From Acidobacteriota bacterium (lineage in GTDB: Bacteria > Acidobacteriota > Terriglobia > UBA7540), in contig JAKAWO010000175.1 in assembly GCA_021827255.1 (NCBI GenBank), positions 1 through 6,517 of the forward strand: 6,517 bases of DNA, read 5' to 3'. Under the pieces are notes generated by a model, which worked only from the letters and a program-made list of their open reading frames with translations, was not told the DNA's origin and made no database searches. A program made the translations under genes and the position numbers. Shown here one piece after another: positions 6,492 to 6,517 of this stretch (its first letter is position 1; the number at the start of each line of letters is the position of its first letter).

Positions 6492-6517
6492 GTTGTCTCG
6501 GGCCCCGGGAGTGTCCT

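Overview
The window carries four genes, all on the minus strand and so transcribed right to left: an unusual response-regulator protein, then valS, nadC and birA. The DNA is GC-rich by inspection, and three of the four genes start at GTG or TTG. The gene order valS-nadC-birA and the receiver-domain style (a DDEPY stretch followed by VGADGRIRKPF) resemble soil Acidobacteriota such as the Solibacter/Koribacter type. This is an inference from remembered gene order and sequence style, not a database result.

From right to left: 6366-6517 is an upstream region with a candidate promoter, a perfect 7-bp inverted repeat and a good Shine-Dalgarno sequence. 4962-6365 encodes a 467-residue protein: a receiver (REC) domain, about 300 residues of Ala/Pro/Glu-rich linker containing an alternating-histidine patch, and a short conserved-looking C-terminal helical segment. 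4764-4961 is a 198-bp gap with a near-consensus sigma-70-type promoter and a leader of about 120 nt. 1983-4763 is valyl-tRNA synthetase (TTG start). Its TGA overlaps the GTG start of nadC (1105-1986, quinolinate phosphoribosyltransferase) by 4 nt. After 77 nt comes birA (32-1027, biotin ligase with an N-terminal DNA-binding domain). Bases 1-31 are the start of another gap, and a purine-rich stretch at the very edge could be the ribosome binding site of a further gene outside the window.

valS, nadC and birA most likely form one transcript joining tRNA charging, NAD synthesis and biotin attachment. All three are complete with intact signature motifs, so they read as ordinary housekeeping genes. 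The least explained parts are the response-regulator protein, which has no recognisable output domain, and the two upstream regions, which hold small inverted and direct repeats. I found no RNA genes, mobile elements, CRISPR arrays or clearly new multi-gene system.
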